DNA from: Heligmosomoides polygyrus polygyrus
Lineage: Eukaryota > Nematoda > Chromadorea > Rhabditida > Heligmosomidae
DNA length: 64,000 bases
Assembly (NCBI GenBank): GCA_947396885.1
Contig: OX377204.1
Location: 49,773,139 to 49,837,138 of the forward strand
Reading direction: 5' to 3'
In this document: piece by piece, positions 32,054 through 42,194 of the stretch
Layout of the letters: each line of letters begins with the position of its first letter
Position numbering within the stretch: position 1 is the stretch's first letter
The notes under the pieces: model-generated
What the model was told of the DNA's origin: nothing
Database searches by the model: none
Seen by the model: the letters and a program-made list of their open reading frames with translations, nothing else
Program-made: the position numbers and the translations under genes

Positions 32054-32109
32054 TTCGACTTTTCAGGCTCTGACGAAGGCGAGGTCGCCGAAACGTAGGC
32101 CGAGTCGAA
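32054..32109 (+). ncRNA. Hammerhead ribozyme, type I, in Penelope-like element 3' region
   Basis: The conserved core is complete: CTGACGA (32070-32076), stem II GGCG/CGCC closing an AGGT loop (78-81, 82-85, 86-89), then GAAA (90-93). CGTA follows, with cleavage expected after 32097. Stem I closes the fold: GGCT (32066-69) pairs with GGCC (32098-101), and after an internal loop TTCGACT (32054-60) pairs perfectly with AGTCGAA (32103-109). Stem III is minimal and self-complementary (ACGT), as reported for Penelope-associated hammerheads that act as dimers. In these retroelements the ribozyme self-cleaves element RNA. Confidence 0.85.
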
Positions 32110-32341
32110 CAAACGTGATAACAAGCTTGGCTACCAGCTCAACAAGGCAACATCAGTCTGAAGTCAATATGCCTAGATTTATTAAAAATCGGACTTGGAC
32201 AGTGCTTTGAGAGTTATTAGGTGTGTTCACATTTAAAATACACATGGATGATATTTGTGCGCCTAATTGCTGTGTTCAATAGACCACGGCAAAGACACGA
32301 ACCAAATAGGGAAACACCTCTTGCACAAAATGGAAACATAC

Positions 32342-32464
32342 CTATCATCATAAGCACAAATCCAAAGAGCCATGGGTGCGCAGCTTCAGGAATACCATTA
32401 CGTTTATCGATAATGACGGCAACAAAGAACACGAGAAGTCCTGTACCAGCAACCTGGAAGCACT
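32342..32464 (-). CDS. Aquaglyceroporin exon upstream of the NPARD exon
   Basis: This 123-nt exon starts after the acceptor ATTTTAG (32471-32465) with two bases finishing a codon, then 40 codons, then a single G before the donor GTATGT (32341-32336). It encodes FQVAGTGLLVFFVAVIIDKR and NGIPEAAHPWLFGFVLMMIG. This is the aquaporin fifth-helix region (GT-LL in the helix, then the D-RN connector) that precedes the second NPA loop. The phase of its donor fits the exon at 10806-10905. An alternative acceptor (TTCCAG) would shorten it by eleven bases. Upstream exons with the first NPA motif were not found in the window. Confidence 0.85.
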
Positions 32465-32471
32465 CTAAAAT

Positions 32472-33780
32472 CCCATTCCTTGTTCGCACACAACATACGA
32501 AACGCACGCATTTTTAGTGCTGCAGCAAGTTTTCAACCAGTTTCGAAAATTTTTGGTCAGTGCCCGCAACGGGCAATGTACACTGTGTAGCGTGAGTAGA
32601 GAAGGCAGAGCTAGGATCCTCATTCCGGCTTTCCCTTGACTAGCGACTGGCTGCTTCCACGATAGCGGGTGATTATGGTGCAAAGCTATGCTACGAAAAA
32701 AGTCGTCTTTGAGATCTAAATCACCATTCGAAGGAGTCACACAATATGCAATTCCTTTTACATTCGTTCGTACTCGTGTTTCGCTCGGTTTATGCTGCTT
32801 ATAGAGCGTAGCATTTCACTGATCTTTTAAAGAACCAAAAAAATAAAGGTCCAACAAAAGAATTAAACATCACCTCAATAGGATTCTGTGGGTGACCTAC
32901 GGCGCTGTTCTCCCCAGTGTGGAGAGGTCTTGAAGGAATAGCACTAAGCACAGTGTTTGACCCCCCCCCCCAAGCTCTCAAGTGGGCAGACATTACTAAT
33001 AGAGGGTTGACCGTTGGAAACTATAACATATCGCATTTACGGCATACGTCACGAGACGCACGACGCACAGCAGGGGTGCGAAAACGTGCAACGGGATGCG
33101 GAGACGCGCTCCTGCTCATACCGTAAGCAGCCAATCGCAGCACCGATCAAACCTTCAACCTTCCGATTACGATAGGTGGTCTGGCCCTTTCTGCGTCTTC
33201 ACGACGTGTGCAGAAAGCGACGGAAGCTTATGTCGAAAACCTAGTGAAAGCCGACTACATTCTCGATTCAGTGTTTTTCACGGATGCTACAGGTCACATA
33301 AATGGTTTCGATAGTTAGCGCCTTCTATTATTAGTGGAGAAAAAAGATCGAAACCTTAGTATGAATTTGGTTTCCTTTCCAGATTGTCACTCCACCGAGA
33401 TTAAAATCTTTCAGTACAATTTAGTGTAGCATTAAGACGTAACCGGGCGTAAAGGACACCTACGTCAAAAGCCCGACGATCGACAAACAAAGGCGTAGTT
33501 ATTAAGCCAGGTTTCATTAGGTTAGAATGATTCCGCACACTGGCGCGAGATATGCGTCACGAACTGGTCTTGACTCTTCACGAGCTGATGTTGAGGTACT
33601 GGGTTTGCAACCATATACCTTAGTCCTAGTACAGCAGTAATAGTAGAACGCTCCCATTTGTACTAAATGTTCCGTTGAGCATGTCGTTAGGACCATATGA
33701 GTGGAAGAAGACTTTTAAGAGCTTCTATACTCAATCCGAATCCTGATTCAGATTTCTTGGTGTTGTTTCAGATAATAATT
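32472..33780. other. No recognisable feature; probable upstream intron sequence
   Basis: No further aquaporin exon, element end or domain was found. A C-run (32962-32970) and short ORFs on both strands are present. Confidence 0.4.
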
Positions 33781-33799
33781 CGATCGTACAGATGGAAAA

Positions 33800-34635
33800 T
33801 GTGGATTATTCCATTTCATCAAGCTTTGGAACGAGGCCGAACAACAGTATGAGGCATATGTCTGGGTATTTCGAGCAAGTCTCGAATAACCTTCGAACAA
33901 CCTGGCCTATACCAGAGAGGTTTGGATCCTAACATAGGATGATTGGTTCGCCGAACAGGTGGAGATCCCACTCTAGTGGGTTCTGGAGCGGATTTGCAGA
34001 CAGGTGAAATGTAGATGTTTGGAGCATTCCAAGAGATCTCGAATAAGCTGATTAGATGGGAAAGATGCCGCAGGCTACATCGCTATAGCGTCGAGAGGGA
34101 AATCGAGGAAAATATCCTTATGCGTGCCCCTCATCTCCGACCAAGTGAGTGCAGGGATACGCAGATACAATCACAGGGTGTATCACTAAGATGTCGTAAG
34201 GGCTGTTGATGTCCCTCCTACCACCTTGGAGGCTTAGTTGGTCCGGAACCGTATCTATAATCGGACGTGCCCAACCCTGCAGTGCGTAGTTCGCACAATG
34301 GGGAAGAGAGGGATTGGATGACTTCTGAGGTGGTTTATCTCGTGTCGCGCAATCAGTGTGGTGAGCAGTACATAGGGGAAACGGGCATACGTTTGTGTCA
34401 GGGTCATGGTGGACCTAGACCGCCTTGGGAATGTTCTGTGCCATAGGTTCGCGATGATTCAGGTGTCCTTTTCAATCATGGCGCACGAAAGTGACTATTC
34501 GGGCAAGCAGGACACTAGAAGCACTTCAGGTTGCAGCGAGAAATTCCCAGATCAATCGCAAGGAAGAGTGCATCGCGATTGCCCAAGAAATGGCGCGTTT
34601 TGTAGAGCTTTTGATCTGCTCGATCTGTCCTCTGA
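33800..34635 (+). pseudogene. Penelope-like element PLE-2, GIY-YIG part
   Basis: The clearest part reads EVVYLVSRNQCGEQYIGETG (a GIY-YIG core with YIGETG), then RIRDDSGV-like, ARESDYSARKTLEAL-like and NRKEECIAIAQEMARFVELL over shifted frames. The upstream stretch (34015-34200) corresponds to the zinc-binding linker. The copy is cut at about 34635, where the RTE-2 leader begins. Confidence 0.75.
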
Positions 34636-34639
34636 GGTG

Positions 34640-37020
34640 GTGGCAGTGTCCGTTCCTCCACGTGGTGCCACTGGAAACTGCTCGCTGTACGAGCTAAGCT
34701 GAACGCGGACCTTCGATTGTAGGCGACAGGTCCTTGAGACAAACAGGCCTATGAAGACCCATGTCACATCACATGGTGCATGACAGTGCAAGTTTTTCGA
34801 GATAGTGCTACGCCGTCTACGGGAGCCGACGCGCACTCACAAAGCCCTGCGAGTGTGAGAAGAACGCGTGGATCCCTGATGCGAGTACGGCATCGGAGGG
34901 CAACTGAGCGAGCTCAAAAGTCCCGTAACATAAGCGTATCCGCGAGGCGCCACTGCATGTGAGTATGCTGACAACCCGCTCGTGCAAGTTGGTAAAGGTA
35001 GTAGAAGTAAGTGAGCGAAGAAGAGTTGATTTCTGTCTTGTGCGGGAGACGAGAAGGTGGTCTTGCTGCAAGTCAAGGGACATAGGACGTGGCTTTAAGG
35101 CCGTTCTATGTGGAAGTCCCAGGACCACCAATAGTGTCGGAATGTCCGAACGATTTCGTGACTCATTGTAAGTGTCGAGCGCTTTAACGATCGATTGATG
35201 AAGATCGTTGTCGCCGCTAAGGAGCGACTCTTCCACTTCTTCTCTGCGTATGCTCCGCAGACTGGCTGCTCCGATCAAGCCAAAGAAGAGTTTTGGAGCC
35301 CGCTTGATGAGAAGACAGCAGAGGTACCGTCGAAAGATGTCATCGTAGTCGCTGGTGACCTTAATGGGCACTTCGGCTCGACGATAGACGGGTACAGCTG
35401 TCATGGAGGACTCGGTTACTGGTCGCGTAACGCAGATGGTGAGCGTATCCTTAGGTATCGCATAACCTCGCCATAGTAGACACCGTATTTCGTAAACGAG
35501 ATTCCCACCTCACCTCGTTCTATAGCGGGAGCACTCAGATAGACTTTGTCCTTGTGAAAGATCGTAACCGAAAGCTCGTCGGAGACGCGAAGGTCGTGCC
35601 GTAGACTGTCGCTCCACAGCATCGACCGCTGATCTGCACATTGAAGATCGCCTCTCCGAGGTGAAGCAGGTCGAGCGATGCGATGCACCAAGAATCAAGG
35701 GGTGGAGAATGAGAGAGAAGGAAGCAGCTGTGATTTCTCGCGTGCGGTTAACGACAGACACGACTGTCGATGAAACTTGGAAGAAGACGACCGACGCGAT
35801 TCATCAAGCTGCACAGTCGGAACTTGGCGTCACCAAGCCTGGGCGACGGAAGGTCGACAAGCAGACATGGCTTTGGATAGAGGTGAAAGCGAAGGTTCGA
35901 GAGAAGAAGTCGCTCTACCACGTGTTCCTCGGCGAAAAGATCGCCGATAACGGCGGAAGTACTAAGAAGCGAAGAAAGCTGGATAGAAGGTCGTGGCTGT
36001 TGCAAAAGCCACTCATTATGGAGATGTCAACTGAAGCTCGATGGTGTATCTGTACAGACTTGGTAAGAATCGCCATCGGCAGGCCGAGGATATTGGGAAG
36101 TTTTTCGGCATCAATGATGAGAACGGCCATCTTCTTATGGACCGCAAGAAGGCATTGAAGCGATGGTTGAGGAAATCCCTAAAGTAGGACTTCCTCATTC
36201 AGCCATCCCTTTTTTTTCAATCCACGGCCCTGTCCAGAAGATCATCGTGGAGGGGACTGAGACGGATGAAGAAAATGAGGCTAGGCAAGGCGACTGCGCC
36301 CGACGACGTGGCGGCTGATTTATTGAAGTCGAAGTTTTGGCACTATGCTGAGTGGTTGGCGAAGTTCTTTAATCAGGTTGTAGCGGAGAAGAAAACGCCT
36401 AGGTGTTAGCGCCAAAGTACGATGATTCCGATTTGGAAGAAGAAAGATAGTCCTACTGTCTGCCTCAATTACCGTCCGATTCGCTTGCTTTCGCACAGCA
36501 TGAAGATCGTTGAGCGAGTTGTCGACGGACGAATTCGTGACATCGTCCAGCTTTCCAGCAATCAGTGTGGCTCCGTAGCTGGCTGTGGCACCATAGATGC
36601 CATACTCGCCGTCCACCTCCTGTTAGAGAAGCACCGCAAGAAACAGAAGCCAGTGCATATCGCCTTCCTCGACTTGGAGAAGGCCTTTGACCGCGTACCG
36701 TGTGAAGTGATATGGTACGCCCTGCGACACCGTGGAGTTCCTGAAGAGCTCATAGAGTGGGTGCGGATCCTCTACTCTTGTCCAAAGAGTAGAGTTCGAG
36801 GTGCAGCTGGAACCTCGACTGAGTTCCCCATCTCTGTCGAAGCCCACCATGGTTCTGTGCTTTCACACCCCACTTTGTTGTCGTCAATTATGCCATCACT
36901 CGAGATCTTTAGAAGCCCGTCCCATGGACGTTGCTTTATGCTGATCACGTATTGCTCCTAGCGAAAATGAGCGAAGGTGAACTCGAGCGAGCTTGGAGTG
37001 ATCGCTTGGGGTGATAGAAG
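34640..37020 (+). pseudogene. RTE-2 retrotransposon relic, leader to RT
   Basis: The leader is at 34640-34930. The endonuclease follows: RRRVDFCLVRETRR, DIGRGFKAVLCGSPRTTNSV, FFSAYAPQTGCSDQAKEEFW, VVAGDLNGHFGSTIDGYS and FYSGSTQIDFVLVKDR. The linker is at 35640-36300, then RT: YRPIRLLSHSMKIVERVVDG, HIAFLDLEKAFDRVPCEVIW, with a decayed GVHQGSALSP-like box and an LLYADHVLL-like box near 36935. Stops and frameshifts are numerous. This is the longest copy of this lineage here. Confidence 0.85.
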
Positions 37021-37059
37021 CAGCCACCAAACAACTTGAAGCCTGCGCCCTTGCAGGAG

Positions 37060-38880
37060 ATTATTTTGAAGCGTATTTCAACCGACTGGTCCACTATAAT
37101 TTAGTGCTCTACCATTAAAAGTGATAACAAATATCTGGTGTGGTTTCTTCAGTTGTGAAGAAGAATCCAGTGGACTACAGCTTGCGGCCACCCTATAGTT
37201 AACTGCATGAAGATTCACGAAATGCTATGATAACTAATTGAACTAATTGGTGTGCAACAGTGTTTATCGTGATGCTTGCGCATCCTCGAAAAACGAATCA
37301 GTAATGTGGCGAACGATTCATGAACATGTAGTGTGCTGCTTAGTATGGCAAAACTCAGTATTTGATAAAATATTTGGTGATGCACTACTGTACATGTGAC
37401 ACTGGTTGGAAGGCAGTGGCCCATTGCGACCATTCAATCTCACACGCAACGATGCCTTTTGATGAGTAAATTAATAACGTTTTCGAGCGTTCTATTTGCC
37501 TTCTGCAGATGTAATAGACGTATGACGTATTCCAGGGTTTTACCTCTTTCATGGCAAACGGCGCATGGCGCTGTGCGCAGTTTTCGTGGAGCTGGAGCAG
37601 CTGTAGAGCCCACCTATCGTTCACACTTATAACGATTAGAGCGTCAGATGGGAGGGATTTTGAGCATTCGTGCATAATTCCAGGGCGGCATGACTCTCGT
37701 TGGGTATGGCCTCTTCTTGAATGCGGGTGAGGGTTATCGAGTTCCTAGAATGAGCGTTGAAAAGACAGTGCAATGCCAAATTCGATGCAGCAAAAGTGGA
37801 GTAAGGGCAACGGTTAGCCAATGAACTAACGAGCACTACAGGAAACGAAGCGCTAGTACTTTACCGAACTGCTAACGCCTTCTCTAGAATTCTCGAGCGG
37901 ATGATACGACATGGTCGTATAAGGACACGATACCCGCGCTATGTTTAAGCGTGAAATCGCAATCCATTCTTCATGCTGCACACTACAGCACTGCAGGTAA
38001 TGATTTTGTGGGACCTTCCCAAAGATTAGATGATGCGTATGCGTCAGAGTGTGTAGATGAGCAAAGTGCTCCCTAGGATCCACGGTCGCCCTAGGCTATG
38101 TGACCCGTACTCCCGTAGGTAGTGGAGACAAACAGCACAACTCTACTCTTGTTCATTCTTGACGCGTTAAGCATCAAGAATGAACAAGAGTAGAGTTATG
38201 CAAAACTTGACTGGCCGTTCTCAGTAGCTCAGTTTTCGCCCTGCCCATTTCGCCTTGTACATAAATCAAGCGCTAATTAGAAAATGCGAATTGATTTTAA
38301 AGGATTATCAGCTAGGTGATATTCTTGGGACGCCTACCTGATCAAAAAAGCAGGTGAGATTGCTGACGTGAGGCTCTGGAAATGAACAGAAGCACCGAGC
38401 TGTACCTTTTGGGCCCAGTAAAATCTTTCCACCACCTTGTTCGTGATAAACAAACTGGTCTGAAATGAGGATTCTGTCTGATTCTGGATAACTATCTACA
38501 TATATTCATTTTTGTCAAAGTCTGGCTGGAGCTCCCAAGACTACGTACCACTCACATCATAACAACTAACCAGTCACTTTCTCATCTTCTTCGCCAAAAA
38601 AAATAAAATGTGGATATGAGTAGTAGATGTTCGATGAATAGCGAAGAGCGAAAGAGAGCATGGAAAATCAGCTTGTCAGGTTTGAGGGAGCCTCGAGGTC
38701 TTCTTTGAATTACGTACTCTATACGCAAGTATTATATTTAATTTGAGCAGAGCGAAAAAAATTCAAAAAGGCATTGCTTGATTTGCATATATACTTTCAA
38801 ACGAACAGCCTTTTTTATATAGTCAGCAGTTCAATAGTCCCTTTTTTCTGATTGCAGAGGGCTGTTTATTCTAGTCAGAT
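37060..38880. other. No recognisable gene; contains one strong hairpin
   Basis: Apart from the inverted repeat at 38139-38197, I see short domain-free ORFs only. Confidence 0.4.
38139..38197. repeat. 24-bp perfect inverted repeat, 11-base loop
   Basis: The arm at 38139-38162 (core CTCTACTCTTGTTCATTCTT) is exactly inverted at 38174-38197, with loop CGCGTTAAGCA. It could be a hairpin RNA precursor or an isolated palindromic insertion; the sequence alone does not decide. Confidence 0.85.
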
Positions 38881-38919
38881 AAGAAAAAGTCAGGAGAAAA
38901 GGTGGAAATGTGGGGGATA

Positions 38920-39944
38920 GCACAATGTCATCTTAGATTATATAATACTTGCACTTGGTCATCAATCTGTTTTATGTGGACTTTTCTAGAGCCGACTATA
39001 ACGCTATCAATATTTATCTTCACAAGGTCCTTTGGGTCGACTACTTTGAGTCGGTTTCTTCCGTTGACGAGAAATACAATATGTTCCTTTTCATTCTCAA
39101 CGACGTTAATACGTCTTTCCTTCGAAGCCTTGTCTTCCCACCTATCTTCGGAAGATGTTAGACCAAAATGAGTGTCTTTTAAGATGTGCAAAAATTTTTG
39201 ATAATTGGACAGAGTATTTACGTTTCGCCAAGGAATTCAAGGAAAGCTTAAGGAAGTACAACCAAAGTGTTGAGAAGAAATTTGTCCACGCTATAGACAA
39301 AAATCGCATTTTCAGAATCATGAAATCTAATCTAAATATGAAAACTCATTTTTCTGATTTAAAGCTGGAAAGCAAAACTTTGTTGAGTGATTACGCCAAA
39401 GCGAACGCGCTTGCTTCACAATTCAGCTCATTTTGTGTTGCTGACAATGGTATATATCCACATTTCACTCCTGCAATTCAAGTTAAAATGGAAACGTTCC
39501 CTTTTTTGACGTTCAAGCTGTTTCCAGTGTTTTAAAAAAGTGGCCTACCTTTCATTCTCTCACGCTTGATGCAATTCCTTTCTCTTTCATCAAAAATGTA
39601 GCACACACTATAGCATATCCGCTTTCCTACCTGTACAATCAGTCCATCATGTTTTCAGAAGTACCCACTCTGTGGAAGTATTCCTATATAACTGCAATTT
39701 TAAGTCATCCCTCATCTGAACCTACCAATTATAGACCCGTTAACATTACTTCTTTGTTCTGTAGGGTATTCGAGAAACTTCTTAAGCCTCATGTCATGAA
39801 ACATTTACGAAGAACTCCCTAATTCCATCAGCTCAGCATGGCTTTGTAAAAGGAAAGTCTATTGAAAGCAACATGTTGGAGCCCTTGAATGACCGGACAA
39901 TCTCCTCTTGGGACAACAGAAAAGGTGTGGAAGTAATATACTTA
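38920..39944 (+). pseudogene. CR1-type LINE-D, linker and early RT
   Basis: The plus strand gives FSRADYNAINIYLHKVLWVD, the post-endonuclease region. Linker frames (39155-39535) and early RT phrases follow: FHSLTLDAIPFSFIKN, a TNYRPVNITSLFCRVFEKLL-like stretch and GVEVIYL. It is interrupted at 39945 by an F3 fragment with a hAT element inside, and a further piece lies at 41756-41858. Confidence 0.75.
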
Positions 39945-41755
39945 CCAGGGAAGGGTCTCAGGCGTAGGTCTGAACCAGGGGTGCACACAAAATTCTGTGC
40001 GTTAAATTTTTTTTAACGAAATTTTTTAACGGAAAATTTTCGTTAAATTTCCGGTAAATTGTTAAATTTCGTTAAAAAGTACAATTAGCTGCAAAACATT
40101 TTTTAAGTGAAAAAATCAAGGAAAACCTTATACGTTTCAACGTCAAGAGGTCAACAATTGAAGTTCATGGAATGGGGTATAACTTTGTAATGTAAAATAA
40201 ATATTTCATCATCATCAAGCACAGAAAAATAAATCAGCCTTCAGCAAAAAACTATCTACAGGGTGTGGAGTAAGAGAGGAATGGAATTGTCATGCAAGAT
40301 TACCGATAAGGCATCTTAAAATGTGCGATCAGGCAAAACCCGGAGTTTCCCTTCTTAGTTTTTTGCGAGAGCGTTTTGAGTGACTGTTCTACGAGCATAT
40401 ATAATCTATATAATCTTGATGCGGGCATCCCCCCATTAATTACAGAAAGATTTAATAAAGATACAATTAAAAGCCTATCAGTGGAATGTGAACACGTTGT
40501 CGAACGCACGATTTTCGAGTGCCCGATGTGTGGGACCAATCCATTTTTGCCACGTTGAGACCGTGACACGACATCGTGTCACACGGTGCCGAAAAGGTGT
40601 GCTACGTCGTCAACATGTTAACGTTCAGAAAAAGTAGCTTTCCAAATTTTTGTTATTAGCGTTTCCTTAAATCGTTTAAAATACGTCCAGCGAACGGAAA
40701 CATACTCTCCGTCAGGACTGTTCCAGGGGCAGGCAAAACTACTCTGTGATAAGCAACGCCAGATGAGGATATGCATATCTTACGAGTAGGTTAGACCAGT
40801 ATCTTTATGGATTCTTGGCGTTCTTGAGGGCTTGACGAAGAAACTTCTACGTCCAAAATGCATCAAAGGATAGAAGGATAAAGGGCGGCATTACTTAATT
40901 GCTATCCCCGCCACGCATTTTATTTCTACGGAATGTCGTGGAGGCGATGTGAATGCGCATTTGGTCATACAATGACTTGCGGTGGCCAGCTGATGAACAA
41001 GAGGCAAGTCTGGTACCAATTCAACCCGGAGGGATGGAAGGCTTGCTTGGCCTGGGCGGTAAACCCGAACCAGGAACCTGGTATCGGGGCACGCGACAGC
41101 CGTCATCTCCTCCGACTGCGCTACAGGCACCCCCGAAATGCATTTTAAAAAATTTCAAAAATTCAAAACATATTCATGAAAACATTAAAATATTCTTGCA
41201 GATTTCAACAGTTTTTTTAGGAATAGTCCTAATAGGGAGGATGAGTCCTACAACATTAGTGAAGACTAAGGGCAAATGTGATAAACTTACTGAGAAAAAA
41301 GTTCGTTAAAAATTCCGCTAAAATTTCTAGAAATTTCCGTTAAGTCGTTAAGCCAGATTTTAACCAAAAGTGCCGTCAATTCGTTAAATTCGTTAAATCG
41401 TTGACCGTTTAATGTGCACCCCTGGTCTGAACGGGGAAAATGGATAGTACTGCGAGAATCCCCATCCTTCATATAGTATAAAAACATCTTTCGTTTTCGC
41501 TGAGTCCTTCAACCCAAAGAGCTACGGCCCTCGAAATTGGGAGTACATATTGCACCGTCACCCGTACCTACCGTAATTGGCCGAAATTTGAAAAACGGAT
41601 GTCAGATTCGGGATCAGCATCCCAAATAACACTCCAGGGCGAGGTTTGGGCGAAAAATTTTTTCTACCTCTGGAGTCGTGAAAGTGTAATAGTGCCTTAA
41701 TGTAGTTTCAATCAGCTTACGTTCTACACATCTCCTACACATTTATGTATTTCAC
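39945..41755. mobile_element. F3 long-TIR element fragment, itself split by a hAT element
   Basis: The start ACCAGGGAAGGGTCTCAGGC (39945) joins in silico, across the hAT insertion, to GGGGAAAATGGATAGTACTG and GAGAATCCCCATCCTTCATA at 41433-41480. This matches F1 and F2 tip organisation. The roughly 120-bp module follows (AAAAACGGATGTCAGATTCG at about 41595). No right end is seen. It lies inside LINE-D. Confidence 0.65.
39975..41424. mobile_element. hAT-type element, 1.45 kb, 8-bp target duplication
   Basis: The termini CAGGGGTGCAC and GTGCACCCCTG are inverted, and the 8-bp sequence GTCTGAAC lies on both sides (39967-39974 and 41425-41432). CAGNG tips and 8-bp duplications define hAT. Subterminal regions are full of CGTTAAATT/AATTTAACG words in inverted orientation. 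No transposase was recognised; a 60-codon plus-strand ORF at 40376 with CPMCGTNPF is unassigned. Confidence 0.85.
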
Positions 41756-41858
41756 TCTAAATTGTCAAATAAGGGTTTACTGCGTACTTTTTCGGATGTA
41801 TTCAAGGTCATAAGCGGGATTCCTCAGGGCGGAGTCTTGCTGCTCCACGCTGCCCTAT
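41756..41858 (+). pseudogene. LINE-D, RT motif fragment after the F3/hAT insertion
   Basis: Encodes FSDVFKVISGIPQGGVL, the RT motif that normally reads SGVPQGGVLSPLLF. The stretch between KAFDKV and this motif is missing relative to other LINE copies, so insertion was accompanied or followed by deletion. Confidence 0.7.
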
Positions 41859-41919
41859 CACCTCAAGAGATTCCGGGGACGGGTGTCTTTTGGTGCTCTT
41901 CAAGTTCTCGGCTCCCTAA

Positions 41920-42060
41920 AGCCTCGAGCACACTTCGCTGCCGCAGCAAAGTGTGTCCATGGCTGCGGCGCTGCCTTTGCCGCTCAGCAAATGCAGCAGC
42001 AGCTCGATGACATCCTTCACCATTGCTGCCGCAGCAAAGCAGCGAAGTGTTCTCGAGCCT
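41920..42060. mobile_element. Harbinger-type MITE H4 (141 bp)
   Basis: The tips AGCCTCGAGCACACTTCGCTG and an inverse with one change are flanked by TAA on both sides (41917-41919, 42061-42063). GCTGCCGCAGCAAAG appears in both arms. The tip pattern A/GGCC-CACACTTC is shared with H1 and H5. Confidence 0.8.
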
Positions 42061-42194
42061 TAAGCACTATTCCGGAGCGGTGCACGAAGCGTTCGCGTTC
42101 TTCGTCAAAGTCGTCTCTCACGACGTGTCAGCTGGTAACTCCCAAAGGACTCAACTCAATATGTCTTCGGTAAACTCATAAACTTCTCCGGACA

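Larger units (their letters stand above)
10906..32341 (-). other. 21.4-kb intron of the aquaglyceroporin gene
   Basis: The donor (G|GTATGT at 32342/32341) and acceptor (TTGTCAG) bound this interval, and the reading phase matches exactly across it: upstream G plus downstream GA make a glycine codon. Residues on either side join as the continuous aquaporin phrase VLMMIG-CCLGLNLGYPINPARD. Nearly all the intron is transposon sequence listed separately. Stretches in it with nothing I recognise are 10920-11475, 12700-13205, 16700-17365 and 30590-30960. Confidence 0.75.

Noticed and set aside
37215..37675. Opposed ORFs of 70-96 codons
   Set aside because: No domain, splice signals or homology was recognised; both strands are open by chance.
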